From Zizania palustris (taxonomy: Eukaryota > Streptophyta > Magnoliopsida > Poales > Poaceae): 64,000 bases of DNA. This document shows, in pieces, positions 42,487-54,072 of this stretch. Each line of letters starts with the position of its first letter. The first letter of the stretch is position 1. Position numbers and translations under genes: made by a program. Under the pieces are notes generated by a model. That model made no database searches and was not told the DNA's origin. It saw only the letters and a program-made list of their open reading frames with translations. The stretch covers positions 26,686,457-26,750,456 of the forward strand of contig JAAALK010000081.1 in assembly GCA_019279435.1 (NCBI GenBank), given 5' to 3'.

Positions 42487-43486
42487 NNNNNNNNNNNNNN
42501 NNNNNNNNNNNNNNNNNNNNNNNNNNNNNNNNNNNNNNNNNNNNNNNNNNNNNNNNNNNNNNNNNNNNNNNNNNNNNNNNNNNNNNNNNNNNNNNNNNNN
42601 NNNNNNNNNNNNNNNNNNNNNNNNNNNNNNNNNNNNNNNNNNNNNNNNNNNNNNNNNNNNNNNNNNNNNNNNNNNNNNNNNNNNNNNNNNNNNNNNNNNN
42701 NNNNNNNNNNNNNNNNNNNNNNNNNNNNNNNNNNNNNNNNNNNNNNNNNNNNNNNNNNNNNNNNNNNNNNNNNNNNNNNNNNNNNNNNNNNNNNNNNNNN
42801 NNNNNNNNNNNNNNNNNNNNNNNNNNNNNNNNNNNNNNNNNNNNNNNNNNNNNNNNNNNNNNNNNNNNNNNNNNNNNNNNNNNNNNNNNNNNNNNNNNNN
42901 NNNNNNNNNNNNNNNNNNNNNNNNNNNNNNNNNNNNNNNNNNNNNNNNNNNNNNNNNNNNNNNNNNNNNNNNNNNNNNNNNNNNNNNNNNNNNNNNNNNN
43001 NNNNNNNNNNNNNNNNNNNNNNNNNNNNNNNNNNNNNNNNNNNNNNNNNNNNNNNNNNNNNNNNNNNNNNNNNNNNNNNNNNNNNNNNNNNNNNNNNNNN
43101 NNNNNNNNNNNNNNNNNNNNNNNNNNNNNNNNNNNNNNNNNNNNNNNNNNNNNNNNNNNNNNNNNNNNNNNNNNNNNNNNNNNNNNNNNNNNNNNNNNNN
43201 NNNNNNNNNNNNNNNNNNNNNNNNNNNNNNNNNNNNNNNNNNNNNNNNNNNNNNNNNNNNNNNNNNNNNNNNNNNNNNNNNNNNNNNNNNNNNNNNNNNN
43301 NNNNNNNNNNNNNNNNNNNNNNNNNNNNNNNNNNNNNNNNNNNNNNNNNNNNNNNNNNNNNNNNNNNNNNNNNNNNNNNNNNNNNNNNNNNNNNNNNNNN
43401 NNNNNNNNNNNNNNNNNNNNNNNNNNNNNNNNNNNNNNNNNNNNNNNNNNNNNNNNNNNNNNNNNNNNNNNNNNNNNNNNNNNNNN
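42487..43486. other. Assembly gap (1000 N)
   Basis: Exactly 1000 N: a placeholder-sized scaffold gap of unknown true length. Open frames spanning it are artefacts. Confidence 1.
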
Positions 43487-46400
43487 CAGCTCTATTCATG
43501 ACAAGAAAAGCTTATTTATTATGTAATGCATACCGAGAGCCATATCTTTGCCCATTGAGGTGCTGCAGTTGCACTTCCATGAGAACAAATCCAATCACGC
43601 CCCTTGGCTAATGCATCATTTTGATCGACGACCTCACCAAGGAGTTTTTATGTTGCATAGTTCAAGCATGACCCAAACTAGTGCTCGTCCTAGAATGTCA
43701 GTCCCCCAACCACCATCTCCATTCTACAAGGCAATTTTTATAGATAATTAGATATTAATAAAGGGTAATTTGACATGTTTTACTGGAAAAATATACTTTG
43801 AGTGAAACTGTAAGTAAACTCTGCATTCCTGATGGTTGTAAATGTAACGACATATCTCCGCCGATGTTCCGGTGATATGATGACTTCGAGTGTGCCAGTA
43901 CATGTAAAGAGAATATCTGAAAAACATATGTGGCAATGGCAGATTGCATTACTGTCACTTTGATGAATGTAATAGGACTTTGGTGCATGCCTCATTCAAA
44001 TCCCAACAATCAATGGCGTAGCCAGGAATTTTTCGCTAGGTGTGCCTAGCCACTACACACTCCAATTTTTGTATAACATCGCAAATTCAATATATATGTA
44101 TAAAATTTGGTAAGTGCAAAAAATACTCTCGTATATAAACATAGCAATAATATGTCACGACATTGTAAAATGTCTTAGATCAACAATTAAGTTCGAAATT
44201 TACAAAAATACAATATAAATAGTTTAAACAAGAAAGAAAGAAAGAAATATCTTATTTTTTCAAATAGAATGGTCTACATTATAGAAGATTGCAATAGTAC
44301 TGCTCTACTCTATTTAAAACACCCTTTTGACTTTATGAAAAACATGTAAACTTCCAAAACCTAGCTTTGTGTGTACATTTCTATGAAGTTACCACTGCAG
44401 AACTTGAACACCTGCTTATTTACAAAGATGCCACCGTTTCAACGGAATTGTGGATGTATAATGGCTTAAGAAACATTATTTCAAACCAAGATAAGCACTT
44501 AAGCGCATTATTAACCACCTCTTTTGACATTTTGGTTAGAAAAATGGCCTAAAAGCATATTGGTTAAATCACATTGGCAATGGATAATCTTATAGTGAAT
44601 TGTTGCTCTAGTAACATTCAATCACCATAAAACATTCATCAATCCTGCCACAAACCTTGCGTTATCGTCAACTGACAGAATATAAGAAAAATATATCAAA
44701 CCCCACATGAACACGAACCAGAGATACTCAACACAAAGTAAAACATTTACCAATTAAGCAGATCACAACGAAATTCGGAGCAAAATGGCAGCCAGGCGCT
44801 GGCTTCGCCGGGCCGGGCGGGACCACCCGGGCGCTGGCGATGGGGGCATGCGTGGGCAGCCATCCGCTAGCAGCGGCCGGCAGGAGCAGCCGAGCGAGGC
44901 CAGCCGAGCGCTGGCGGCGGCGGCAAGACGGGGCAGGCGCACAGGCAACAGGGCACATCGCAGGCTTGGGCCGCTCTCTCCGACTTTAGTTTTTTTTGAA
45001 GAAATTTAAGGAAGAGAGTTTTTTTTTGGTTAATTTTTCTGTGCTACTATAATTTTTACGATTTACCAATATGTCACCGATGTGTCAATAAAGATGAAGG
45101 CCATCACAGTCACTGTGGAACGTAGGCAATTTTTGATAATTATAATGACATGTGGGTAATTTCCCTTTTTTTGGGAGATGTTCTGATCAACTGAAAAATT
45201 AATTGTTTACCAATATAAACAATATCTCCTGTTCAAATGATATTTTTATTACAATTAATATTTTGTCATTCTTAACATTGGTATACTATTTTTTTGCCAT
45301 TTTACAGCCCAAAAATATGTGCTGTGAGCATCACACGTGGCAAAATAATGTGAAATTACCTATGTACCCATACCCCCTCTTATATTCTTCCTTCATGTGG
45401 ACGAGAGGATGAGAGGCATCCGATTTATGGGCAAAATAGTAAAATCATGCTATTGAGTAGCACCTAGACTTCAACATAGCAAAAAATACCTATATGTGTT
45501 AAGAGCGACAAAAAATTAATTGTAACAAAGAGTGTGGCATCTTAGCAGGTTGTAATTTTTAGAGTGACAAATAGTTAAATTTTCCACTAACAATGGCTCT
45601 ATGAAGAACTTTTCTAGCCAAATACTTCAACTCCTAGGTTTTAGATCCAAAGAAAAAGAATTTAGAATGTTGCTCTAGGTTTTTGTGGAACACCTTAAGG
45701 GGTGCTCTACAAATGCAGTTTCTGTCGTCATCCATTGAACACATACCCCTTCGTTTTCTTTTTTCTTTCCAATCTCCTTCTACATTAATCTAAAAAGTGC
45801 ACGCGGTGTAAGGTGAGACGTTGGGGGAAAGGTAGGTCGTGTTGAATCTAGTTTGCAAGCCAAACATGTGTAGCTACTCTATAGTGGAGCTACAACTCTT
45901 CTCTAAATCTGCTTTTATGATGATTTTGTAGAGTGTAGCAGGGTTTGATAGAACAGAGATAATACGATAATTTCATCATTCAATTTTTTTCTTATTTTAT
46001 TAGTAGTCTTAGGTTTTGCATTTTGATGAGCCTTGTTTTGAGAAATTCATGAATAATGAATTAAGGAAAAAATGATATGAGTCTACCGCTTACAAAAAAT
46101 ATTTGGGCCAGGTCAGGTGTGACGGGAAGATTGTTGGGTTTAGTCTCATATGGAGTATCAATAATAGAGAAGCACAACTTAATTAGAGCGGTAGCCCTCA
46201 CCCATCAAACTAATCTTTTGGGTTGAGCAGACCAAAAATGTAAGTTATGACTCTAGTTGGGTCTGTAGGTTAGCAATGGTATCGGTGTGTTTACAACTAT
46301 GCTCTATGAACGTCTAGTTAAACACATTTAACTCATGGTTTTTAGATCCACCGAAAATAAGGATTTGAAGTGTCGCTCCACTTTTTTGGAGTATCTCAAG

Positions 46401-46565
46401 GTTTGCTTTGCGAACAAAGTTTTTAGACTTACTCGTAGAGTTGAGTCGTAATTATCCACCACTACCATCCATTACACACATACCCCCTTGTTTTTTTCTT
46501 TCCAATCTTTTCATCCCCTTCTATGTTACAATGCACACGATGGAAGGTGAGGCACCAGGGAAGGG

Positions 46566-46711
46566 ATAATTTAACTATTTGTCACTCTTAACATGTGTCA
46601 ATTAATGGACCACATGTCAGTGACTCAGATGACCCCACATATCAGCGACTCAGAGTGACATTTTTGTTGCCACTCACATGTTAAGAGTGGCAAATAATTA
46701 AATGCTAAGAG
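46566..46711. mobile_element. Small MITE private to the right arm
   Basis: The insertion of about 145 bp, absent at 17810-17830, has inverted ends TTAACTATTTGTCACTCTTA and (inverted) TTAATTATTTGCCACTCTTA. It relates to the foldback sequence in intron 2 (18830-19150 and 45290-45590). Confidence 0.65.
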
Positions 46712-47293
46712 GTAGGTCACAATGGATCTAGCTAGTCTTCAAGTTAAATAGGTGCAACTACCCCATAGTGAAGCTACAACTGCACTGAAGATGTACTTCT
46801 AAGATGATTTGATGGAGTAACAAATTTTGGTAGAGCAGAATAGTCTCTGAACATTTTGTGAAATTTTATATTTTGTGTATGACAAAGTGTACGAATAAGT
46901 CTTAAAAAAGGTGAGGGCATATGTAAGATGTAATGGTAGAGATAAACTAGCATTGTCAATGAAAAGCTGATTTTGATGGTTCCTAAACAAACATTACTCT
47001 TTTCAAACCGGGTCATACCACAGAGTCCACCAATACACACTGAACCACTTAGTATATCTAACCAATAATTAATTAAATGTTTGGAAAGAATTAAATATAT
47101 TGCGTACCAAGATTGGCATGATGAACATGATTCCACTGTAATCACCGGGCCAATGTCCATCATGTGCTTGCAAAGCCGAAAATTGATTAAGAGCTCTTCG
47201 CAACGAAGATAATATGGTTTCTTCCGTAATATCTTCATTATCTTGAACCGTGATGGTCAAATCATCTGATTGAGGAATGCTTGATTTTGAATA

Positions 47294-48925
47294 CTATATA
47301 CATAGAACAATACCTCGTTTAATACAAGGATGATACTAACAAAAGAAATGTATGAAAATCATATTGTTTTGTAACAATAAAATGAAAATATCCGTGTTTC
47401 AAAAACTCATAATTAGTTTGTAGGATGTTAGGCAGGGACAAAATTTAGAGGCCGTTTGGATGACATGGGTTAAAGTTTAGTCCCTATCACATCGGATGTT
47501 CGGATGCTAAATAGAATGACTAAACATGAGTTAATTATAAAATTAATTGCATAACCCCTAAGCTAATTCGCAAGATAAAACTATTAAACCTAATTAATCC
47601 ATGATTAGCACATTTTTACTGTAGCACCATATTATCAAATCATGAAATTTAATAGATTGGTCTTGTGAATTAGCTTAGAGGTTTTACAATTAATTTTATA
47701 ATTAACTTATGTTTAGTTTTCTAATTAGCCTCCAAACATTTTATATAATAGGAACTAAATTTTAGCATCTAGATACCGTATCTCGACGAGATTTATAATG
47801 TAGGTTCCATTCCCCAAAACCACACGCATATAATTCAGGTAGAAATTAAAAAAAACACTTGCATGCTACTACACGTTCATGTACCTTAGTAGTGTTAGAA
47901 TATTTTATCTTTTGCACCCAAAAAAATATTACACGACTATCTGAATTTATTTTTGCATGTACTTCTCTTAAGGAACCGTATGTAAAAATTTATCATCTTC
48001 GCAAACAGTTAAAATGTTGTCGATGAAAAACATCTATTTTACAGCATGGGGTCTATCTAATACGGGTGGCTAGCTAAACGTACGCATGCAAAGATGATTT
48101 TATTTTACACGTGAAAATGTTTTTTAAGTAGTGCCACCGGCGTAAGTACGCATAGCGGCTCATCCTTAGAACATATCCATTGTACTTGTTATTTATAACA
48201 ATAGTGAACCTTTCTATTTAAATTGACTTGTTATTTGCTATTCACTCTAATGTACTTGTTAAATATGACTTCCTATTTGAATGTAGCTATATTTTATTAA
48301 TTTTATATATACAAAGAAAATGAAAACAGTTAAACAAACTCAATACTCAATAGAATAGTAAGTTTGGTTGGTTTGCTAGATGTAGCAAGTGTGGAGAGAA
48401 GAATAACAATCTCCATAAAATAATAAGTCAAGTAGCAAGTACAATATAGATGTTTTTGGAACATGCTTTTATTTTAAGAGATAACAAGTATGATAACAAG
48501 TACAATAGAGATGCTCTTAGGGAGTTTAAGTTTTTTTATCAAATCAGATGTTCGGATGCTAATTAGAAAGACTAAATATGAGTACACTATAACATCATAT
48601 TTTAAAATCATTAATTAATTAGGTTTAATAGATTAATCTTGCAAATTAACACTCGTTTAATTAATTAGATTTAATAGATTCGTCTTGCAAATCAACACTC
48701 ATTTATGTACGTAGTTTTATAATTAGCATTCGTTTAATAGTTCTAATTAGCACCTAAACATCCGTATCACCGGATCACCGGGGCCCTTAGTCTAGACGGT
48801 TTCAGCACGTTGAAGTGTAGACGTGCACGGTCCACTAAATTAGTGAGCAGATACGATGGATGGGTTACTTGTCACATGTGTTAGACAAAAAACAAAAAAC
48901 AAAAATGCATGGCATGAATGCATGC
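47294..48925 (-). other. OSC-C intron 1
   Basis: Mirror of OSC-B intron 1, including the Tourist-like MITE at about 47448-47771 and AT-rich foldback sequence near 48535-48780. No gene seen. Confidence 0.7.
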
Positions 48926-49138
48926 CTGCAGCCGGAGGAGGAGGTCCTGTGACTCCTTCCTCTCAAAGCGGCGACGGGTGAAGTCGCGGCGGAGCCTCTC
49001 CACCTCGGCGAGCTCCTCCGGCGTGCCGGCGTCGGGGTCGAACTCCCACACCGCTCGCCCGAGGAAACCATTGCTCGTTTTCAGCAACGGGTTGCTGCTT
49101 TCACTCTCACACTCCGTTGCTATCTTCAACCTCCACAT

Positions 49139-50348
49139 ACTCTCCTTTCGGGAGCTTGCTTTCTGCCAAGTGTTCTAATTTTAAGAAATTAAAGCTTATG
49201 TAAACAAACAATTCATATATATATAGTAAAACTCAATAATTATATAATCTAAAAATGCACTAGAATATAAAAGCCATAAACTTTAACCTCTTCAGATAAA
49301 TTACCGGTTATTTCTCGTAATCCAAAACTCCACGAACAACTTCCAAATCTTTAGGTTTCCTAAACAAGAAATCTTTCCTAAACAAGAAATCTTTCCTAAA
49401 TAGAATGTGCAGCTTGTACCTATATATAGGATGCAGCATATACTGATATACTGTCTGTACACAACCAAGCTGCCAACCATCCAAAATTAATTACTCTCGT
49501 CGGTAGCACCTTAACCAATTATTGGACAACCAAGTTGCCAACTGAGTCGAAAATTAATCACTATCGTCGGTACACCTAACCAATTAAATTCATCACTGTT
49601 TCTGCTTCTGCCCCTGCTTGTTAGTTGTTGCTATGACAAAATATAATAAGTTCATCACTGCATGCTTCAGCTTCTGCTTCTGCTTCTGCCCGCCTGTAAA
49701 ATTATCTTATAAGCCTCCTAATATAAAATTACCGAGATAAATTAACTAACAGATCCTAATATGATACTCAAAACCATGTTGTAAAATTTAATTTTTATTG
49801 CAACATTTCATGGCAAGGGAATGGTGACAGACAGGGTGATCTATGTTATGGTGTCAATATTAGAGGGGTTTAGGTGGGTGAAGGACAACTTGGCTCTAGC
49901 ATATGATTCTATCATCAATTGTAAGGTAGCACCCAAATCTTGCTGGGTGGTACAAGACACACGCTTGTTGCACTAATTTTTACTAGCACTGAACATTTCA
50001 TATCTGATGGGTATTGTAATAACTCTAATCTATGGCAGATGAGTTTACTGATTTGCTTCACTGATACAGATATCCTATGTTTCATATCGGTTGCCAGCCC
50101 TAACTTAAACTATAGCTAGCAAATTCCATTTTATAGTCTAACATAGACATTCATGCATGTTGTTACAATAATACTCTAATAATCTATGGCAGATGAGTTT
50201 ACTGATTTGCTTCACTGATATAGATTTTATGTATCCTAAGTTTCATATCGGTTGCCAGCCCTAACTTAAACTATAGTTAGCAAATCCATTATATAGTATG
50301 ACATATAGACATACATGCATGTTTGTTTCAGTTTGGACTTGTAGTAAT
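49139..50348 (-). promoter_or_regulatory. Upstream region of OSC-C, cut by CACTA B
   Basis: It carries the same candidate TATA stretches and AAATCTTTCCT repeats as the OSC-B promoter region. CACTA B starts 1.2 kb upstream of the OSC-C start codon. No transcript evidence can be drawn from sequence alone. Confidence 0.4.
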
Positions 50349-52629
50349 CACTACCGGAAAACAGATATTTGCCGAGTGCCACGGTGTTTGCCGAGTGCAT
50401 TTCATCGGGCACTCGGCACAAAGGTGTTTGCCGAGTGCCCTGTGAAACACACTCGGCAAACACTGTGGCACTCGGCAAACACCAGGCTTTGCCGAGTGCC
50501 ACACCATAGGCACTCGGCAAAGCACCTGAAAATCGTCCCGCCCATTTTTTTTCTGACGACGTTATGGCGGCAGGGTTAAAATTTTTGGTTTGCCGAGTGC
50601 CACTAACGGACACTCGGCAAACCCTAGCCTTTGCCGAGTGCCACAAGAAAAACACTCGGCAAAGATGTTTTGAAGTCCATATTTCATGTGAAAACCCATT
50701 TTGAGTCCATATCACATTTCAAAAATGTTTTGAACCTGAATTTTTTTTTACAGTCATAATTCAACATCTTTTAATCCTTGATAAATTTTCATTTTTTTTA
50801 TGAGTGGGTTTGGTATTTTTAATAAAATATTTGTATTTCTAGATTTACTTCCAAGTGGGTCAAATTTCAACTAAATGTACATGAAATAATGACTCAAAAA
50901 ATATGGAAAAATCATATTTGTGTTCATGATTACATTTGTAATCTTTTACAACTAAATATAACTAAATATTTAAAATCTAATTTACGACACTCGACCGGCA
51001 ATATGCAGGTTAATGGTTTTTTAATTATAGAAAATGTAATTGATGCCTAAAAAATATGACACTTGACATGGTGTCATTATATCATACATATATGATATGG
51101 TAAAAAATTCATAATGTTTCGACAAAGTTTTCAAGTATGACCTTTAGAAATTGGACAACCTTCGAGAAGGTTTAAAAGTTTAGGGATGAAATGAGTTAGG
51201 TTTAGAAGCAAATCGATATTCAAATATTTGTTTGAACTTAAAACTTTTTGTACTACTAAAACTCAATTTATCTTATACCATGTCAAAAATTGGCATTTTT
51301 TAGAGTTACTTTGATATTTTTGGTTAAAATGTTGTTTATAAGATTTTAAGTAAAAGATCCCAAATTTAAACTCTATGTGCCTTATATTTGATTATTTGAA
51401 CCTAGAAATTTTCTAGGATGAAATATTAGTGTATATTATATAATTACAAATGATGGGATTTTTTACTGTCTTTATTCTATTTTAGTTTTTTTTTAAAAAA
51501 ACAGTATAAAAATTATTTGCCGAGTGCAAATGGGAATGGCACTCGGCAAAGAAAAAAAAAAATCATTTTTTGCCGAGTGCTATAGCTAAATGCACTCGGC
51601 AAAGTGTGCTGATCCCATTATTTCATGTGAAAACATATTTTGACTCTATATCACATTTAAAACATGTTTTGAACTTGAATTTTTTTTTACAGTCATAATT
51701 CAACATCTTTTAATCCATGGTAAATTTTCATACTTTTATGAGTGGGATTGCTATTTTTAATAAAATATTTGTATTTCTAGGATTTACTTCCAAGTGGGTC
51801 AAATTTCAACTAAATGTACATAAAATAATGACTCAAAAATTATGGAAAAAACATATTTCTATTCATTATTACATTTGTACTCTTTTACAACTAAATATAA
51901 CTAAATATTTAAAATCTAATTTACGACACTCGACTTGCAATATGCAGGTTAATGGTTTTTTAATTATAGAAAATGTAATTGATGCCTAAAAAATATGACA
52001 CTTGACAGGGTGTCATTATATCATACATATAATATGGTAAAAAATTCATAATGTTTCGACAAAGTTTTCAAGTATGACCTTTAGAAATTGGACAACCTTC
52101 GAGAAGGTTTAGGAGTTTAGGGATAAAATGAGTTAGGTTTAGAAGCAAATCGGTATTCAAATATTTTTTGAACTTAAAACTTTTGTAGTACTAAAACTCA
52201 ATTATCTCATACCATGTCAAAAATTGGCCTTTTTTGAGTTAGTTGTTATTTTTGGTTAAAAAAGTTGTTTATAGGATTTTAAGTAAAAGATCCCAAATCT
52301 AAAATAAAAGTGTCTTATATTTGTTTATTTGAACTTAGAAATTTTCTAGGATGCAATATTAGTGTATATTATATAATACCAAATTTTGGGATTTTTTAAA
52401 GTCTTTATTCTATTTTAGTTTTTTTTTTCGAAAATAATTTTTAAAAAAGTTTGCCGAGTGTAATTAGCCCTAGCACTCGGCAAACTAATGGTTCATTTAA
52501 AAAAAATAATGTTTGCCGAGTGGTTTAGTGGTGGCACTCGGCAAACGTTATTTATTTTTTAAAAAAAAATGTTCGCCGAGTGCCTCCCAATTTGGCACTC
52601 GGCGAACCTGGTACCAGTACAAAAAAAAA

Positions 52630-53110
52630 AACAGCCCCAGATCTGGGCGCATTAAGTGCGCCCAGATCTGCCTCCCCCCTCGCAGCACACCGCCGCCTGC
52701 TCCCCCGCTCCCCGCCGCGCGCCTGCTGCTCCCCCGCCGCCGGCCGCCCGCCGCCCGCCGCGCTCCTCGCATCCCGCCGCCGCCACCCCGCCGCCGGCCG
52801 CCACCCCCGCCGCCGGCCGCCCGCCGCCTGCTCCCCCGCCTCCCAGCCGCCTGCTCCCTGCATCCCGCCGCCCGCCGCCACCCCCCGCCGCCGGCCGCCC
52901 CGCCGCCGGCCGCCCCGGCGGCCCCCGGCCTGACCCCGGCCACCCTCGCCGGCCCTCGCAACCGGCGCCGCTGGCCGTTTTCGGCAGCCCCGCCAGCCCC
53001 GCCGTCCCACGCCCGTCGGCGCCGGCCGCGCCGGCGCCCCCTGCCCGGCCTCCTTCCCTGGCCTCGGTGCCCCCGGCCGGCACCTCCTCCTCCGACCGCC
53101 GGCGTATTTG
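52630..53110. other. Extremely GC-rich block in CACTA B
   Basis: About 480 bp of CCGCCG/GCCGGC repeats giving Pro/Ala-rich frames on both strands, matched in position by 40250-40710 in CACTA A (which also has a run of about 25 C near 40526-40551). Probably a 5' leader or CpG-island-like promoter of the transposase; frames are compositional. Confidence 0.6.
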
Positions 53111-53772
53111 GTGATATTTTTTCACTTTTTTAAATATATATGCAATATATACACAATAAGTTAACATATATTTATGCATGTGTAAGTCAAAAAAAAAACA
53201 AATGTATGTATATGTTGAGTTTGCAACATATACATGTACGTATGGTATTTCAATATTTAATGCCAAGTTTAATGTAGTTTTAATGAGCTAGGAACTAGCT
53301 ATTGTAGCAAACTAATATATATATATATATATATTATTAGATGAGACATTTTAATGCCAAGTTTAATGTACTTTTAATCACATATTTAATTATTAATAAT
53401 GCCATGTTAAATTTCATGTTAATACCATGTTATTCTAATATACATGTTTTAGAAATTTTAAAATAATCATTGTAATACTTTTTATGTTTAAATGGTTATG
53501 TTCATTAATATCTTGTGTATGTCGATGCCGGCCATCGTGCCATTATATATATGTGTATGTGGATCTCGGCCATCGAGTCGTGATGTGTATGTGGGTGACA
53601 GCCATCGTGCCGTTCAATTTATGCATCGTGATGTTGTCAAAAATTTATTTTTTTGTTATTATCGCGTAACCTAGGCGTCTCCCGTTCGGAAGAGTTACGG
53701 TTTGGAATATGCATGTCTTTGCATATCTGTGGCCGTAACTGTTTCGAACTGTCCACGTTTGGACAGCCGGAG

Positions 53773-53967
53773 GATGCGTAGATTGAGCTCGTTTTCATGC
53801 TCCGTTCTGATTCGACCCAGGGTTTCGACAACACCTCCCCGTTGTTCTCCAAACGCACATCCTCTTGGCATGTTGCCCAGACGTGCGTTTGGAGAGCAGC
53901 GGGGAGGTGCTGCCGAAATTTTGGGTTGGATCGGAATGGAGTGTGAATACGAGCTCAATCTACGCAT
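53773..53967. repeat. Long inverted repeat upstream of transposase in CACTA B
   Basis: Arms 53773-53856 and 53885-53967 mirror each other as in CACTA A, with the same 28-nt spacing. It lies about 105 nt upstream of the transposase start. Confidence 0.85.
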
Positions 53968-54072
53968 TGTCCGGTGGGATTAGGACCTATCTTACCTATT
54001 AGACTGTTATATTCATCTCGTTTCTCACTAAAAACCTCTAAACACGGGTGTTGTTTCCTAGTTTAGTACAAG

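Larger units (their letters stand above)
43534..49138 (-). pseudogene. Oxidosqualene cyclase OSC-C, exons 1-4 only, degenerate
   Basis: On the minus strand, exon 1 is 48926-49138, exon 2 is 47108-47293, exon 3 is about 43833-43923 and exon 4 is 43534-43723. Exons 1 and 2 are intact and nearly identical to OSC-B. Exon 3 has lost two single bases (in the HVTGT and HRREI codons) and its GC donor has become GA. Exon 4 is 190 nt instead of 192 because of two further deletions. Beyond exon 4 the sequence enters the N gap, so the remaining 14 exons are absent or unassembled. It cannot encode a working cyclase as read. A transcript of it would be antisense to OSC-B exon 1-4 sequence in this scaffold orientation. 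Confidence 0.9.

Noticed and set aside
42339..43611. Long open frames made mostly of X
   Set aside because: They are reading through the 1000-N gap and carry no information.
53637..53967. Minus-strand frames mirroring plus-strand peptides near the CACTA hairpin
   Set aside because: They arise because the hairpin arms are reverse complements; they are not separate genes.
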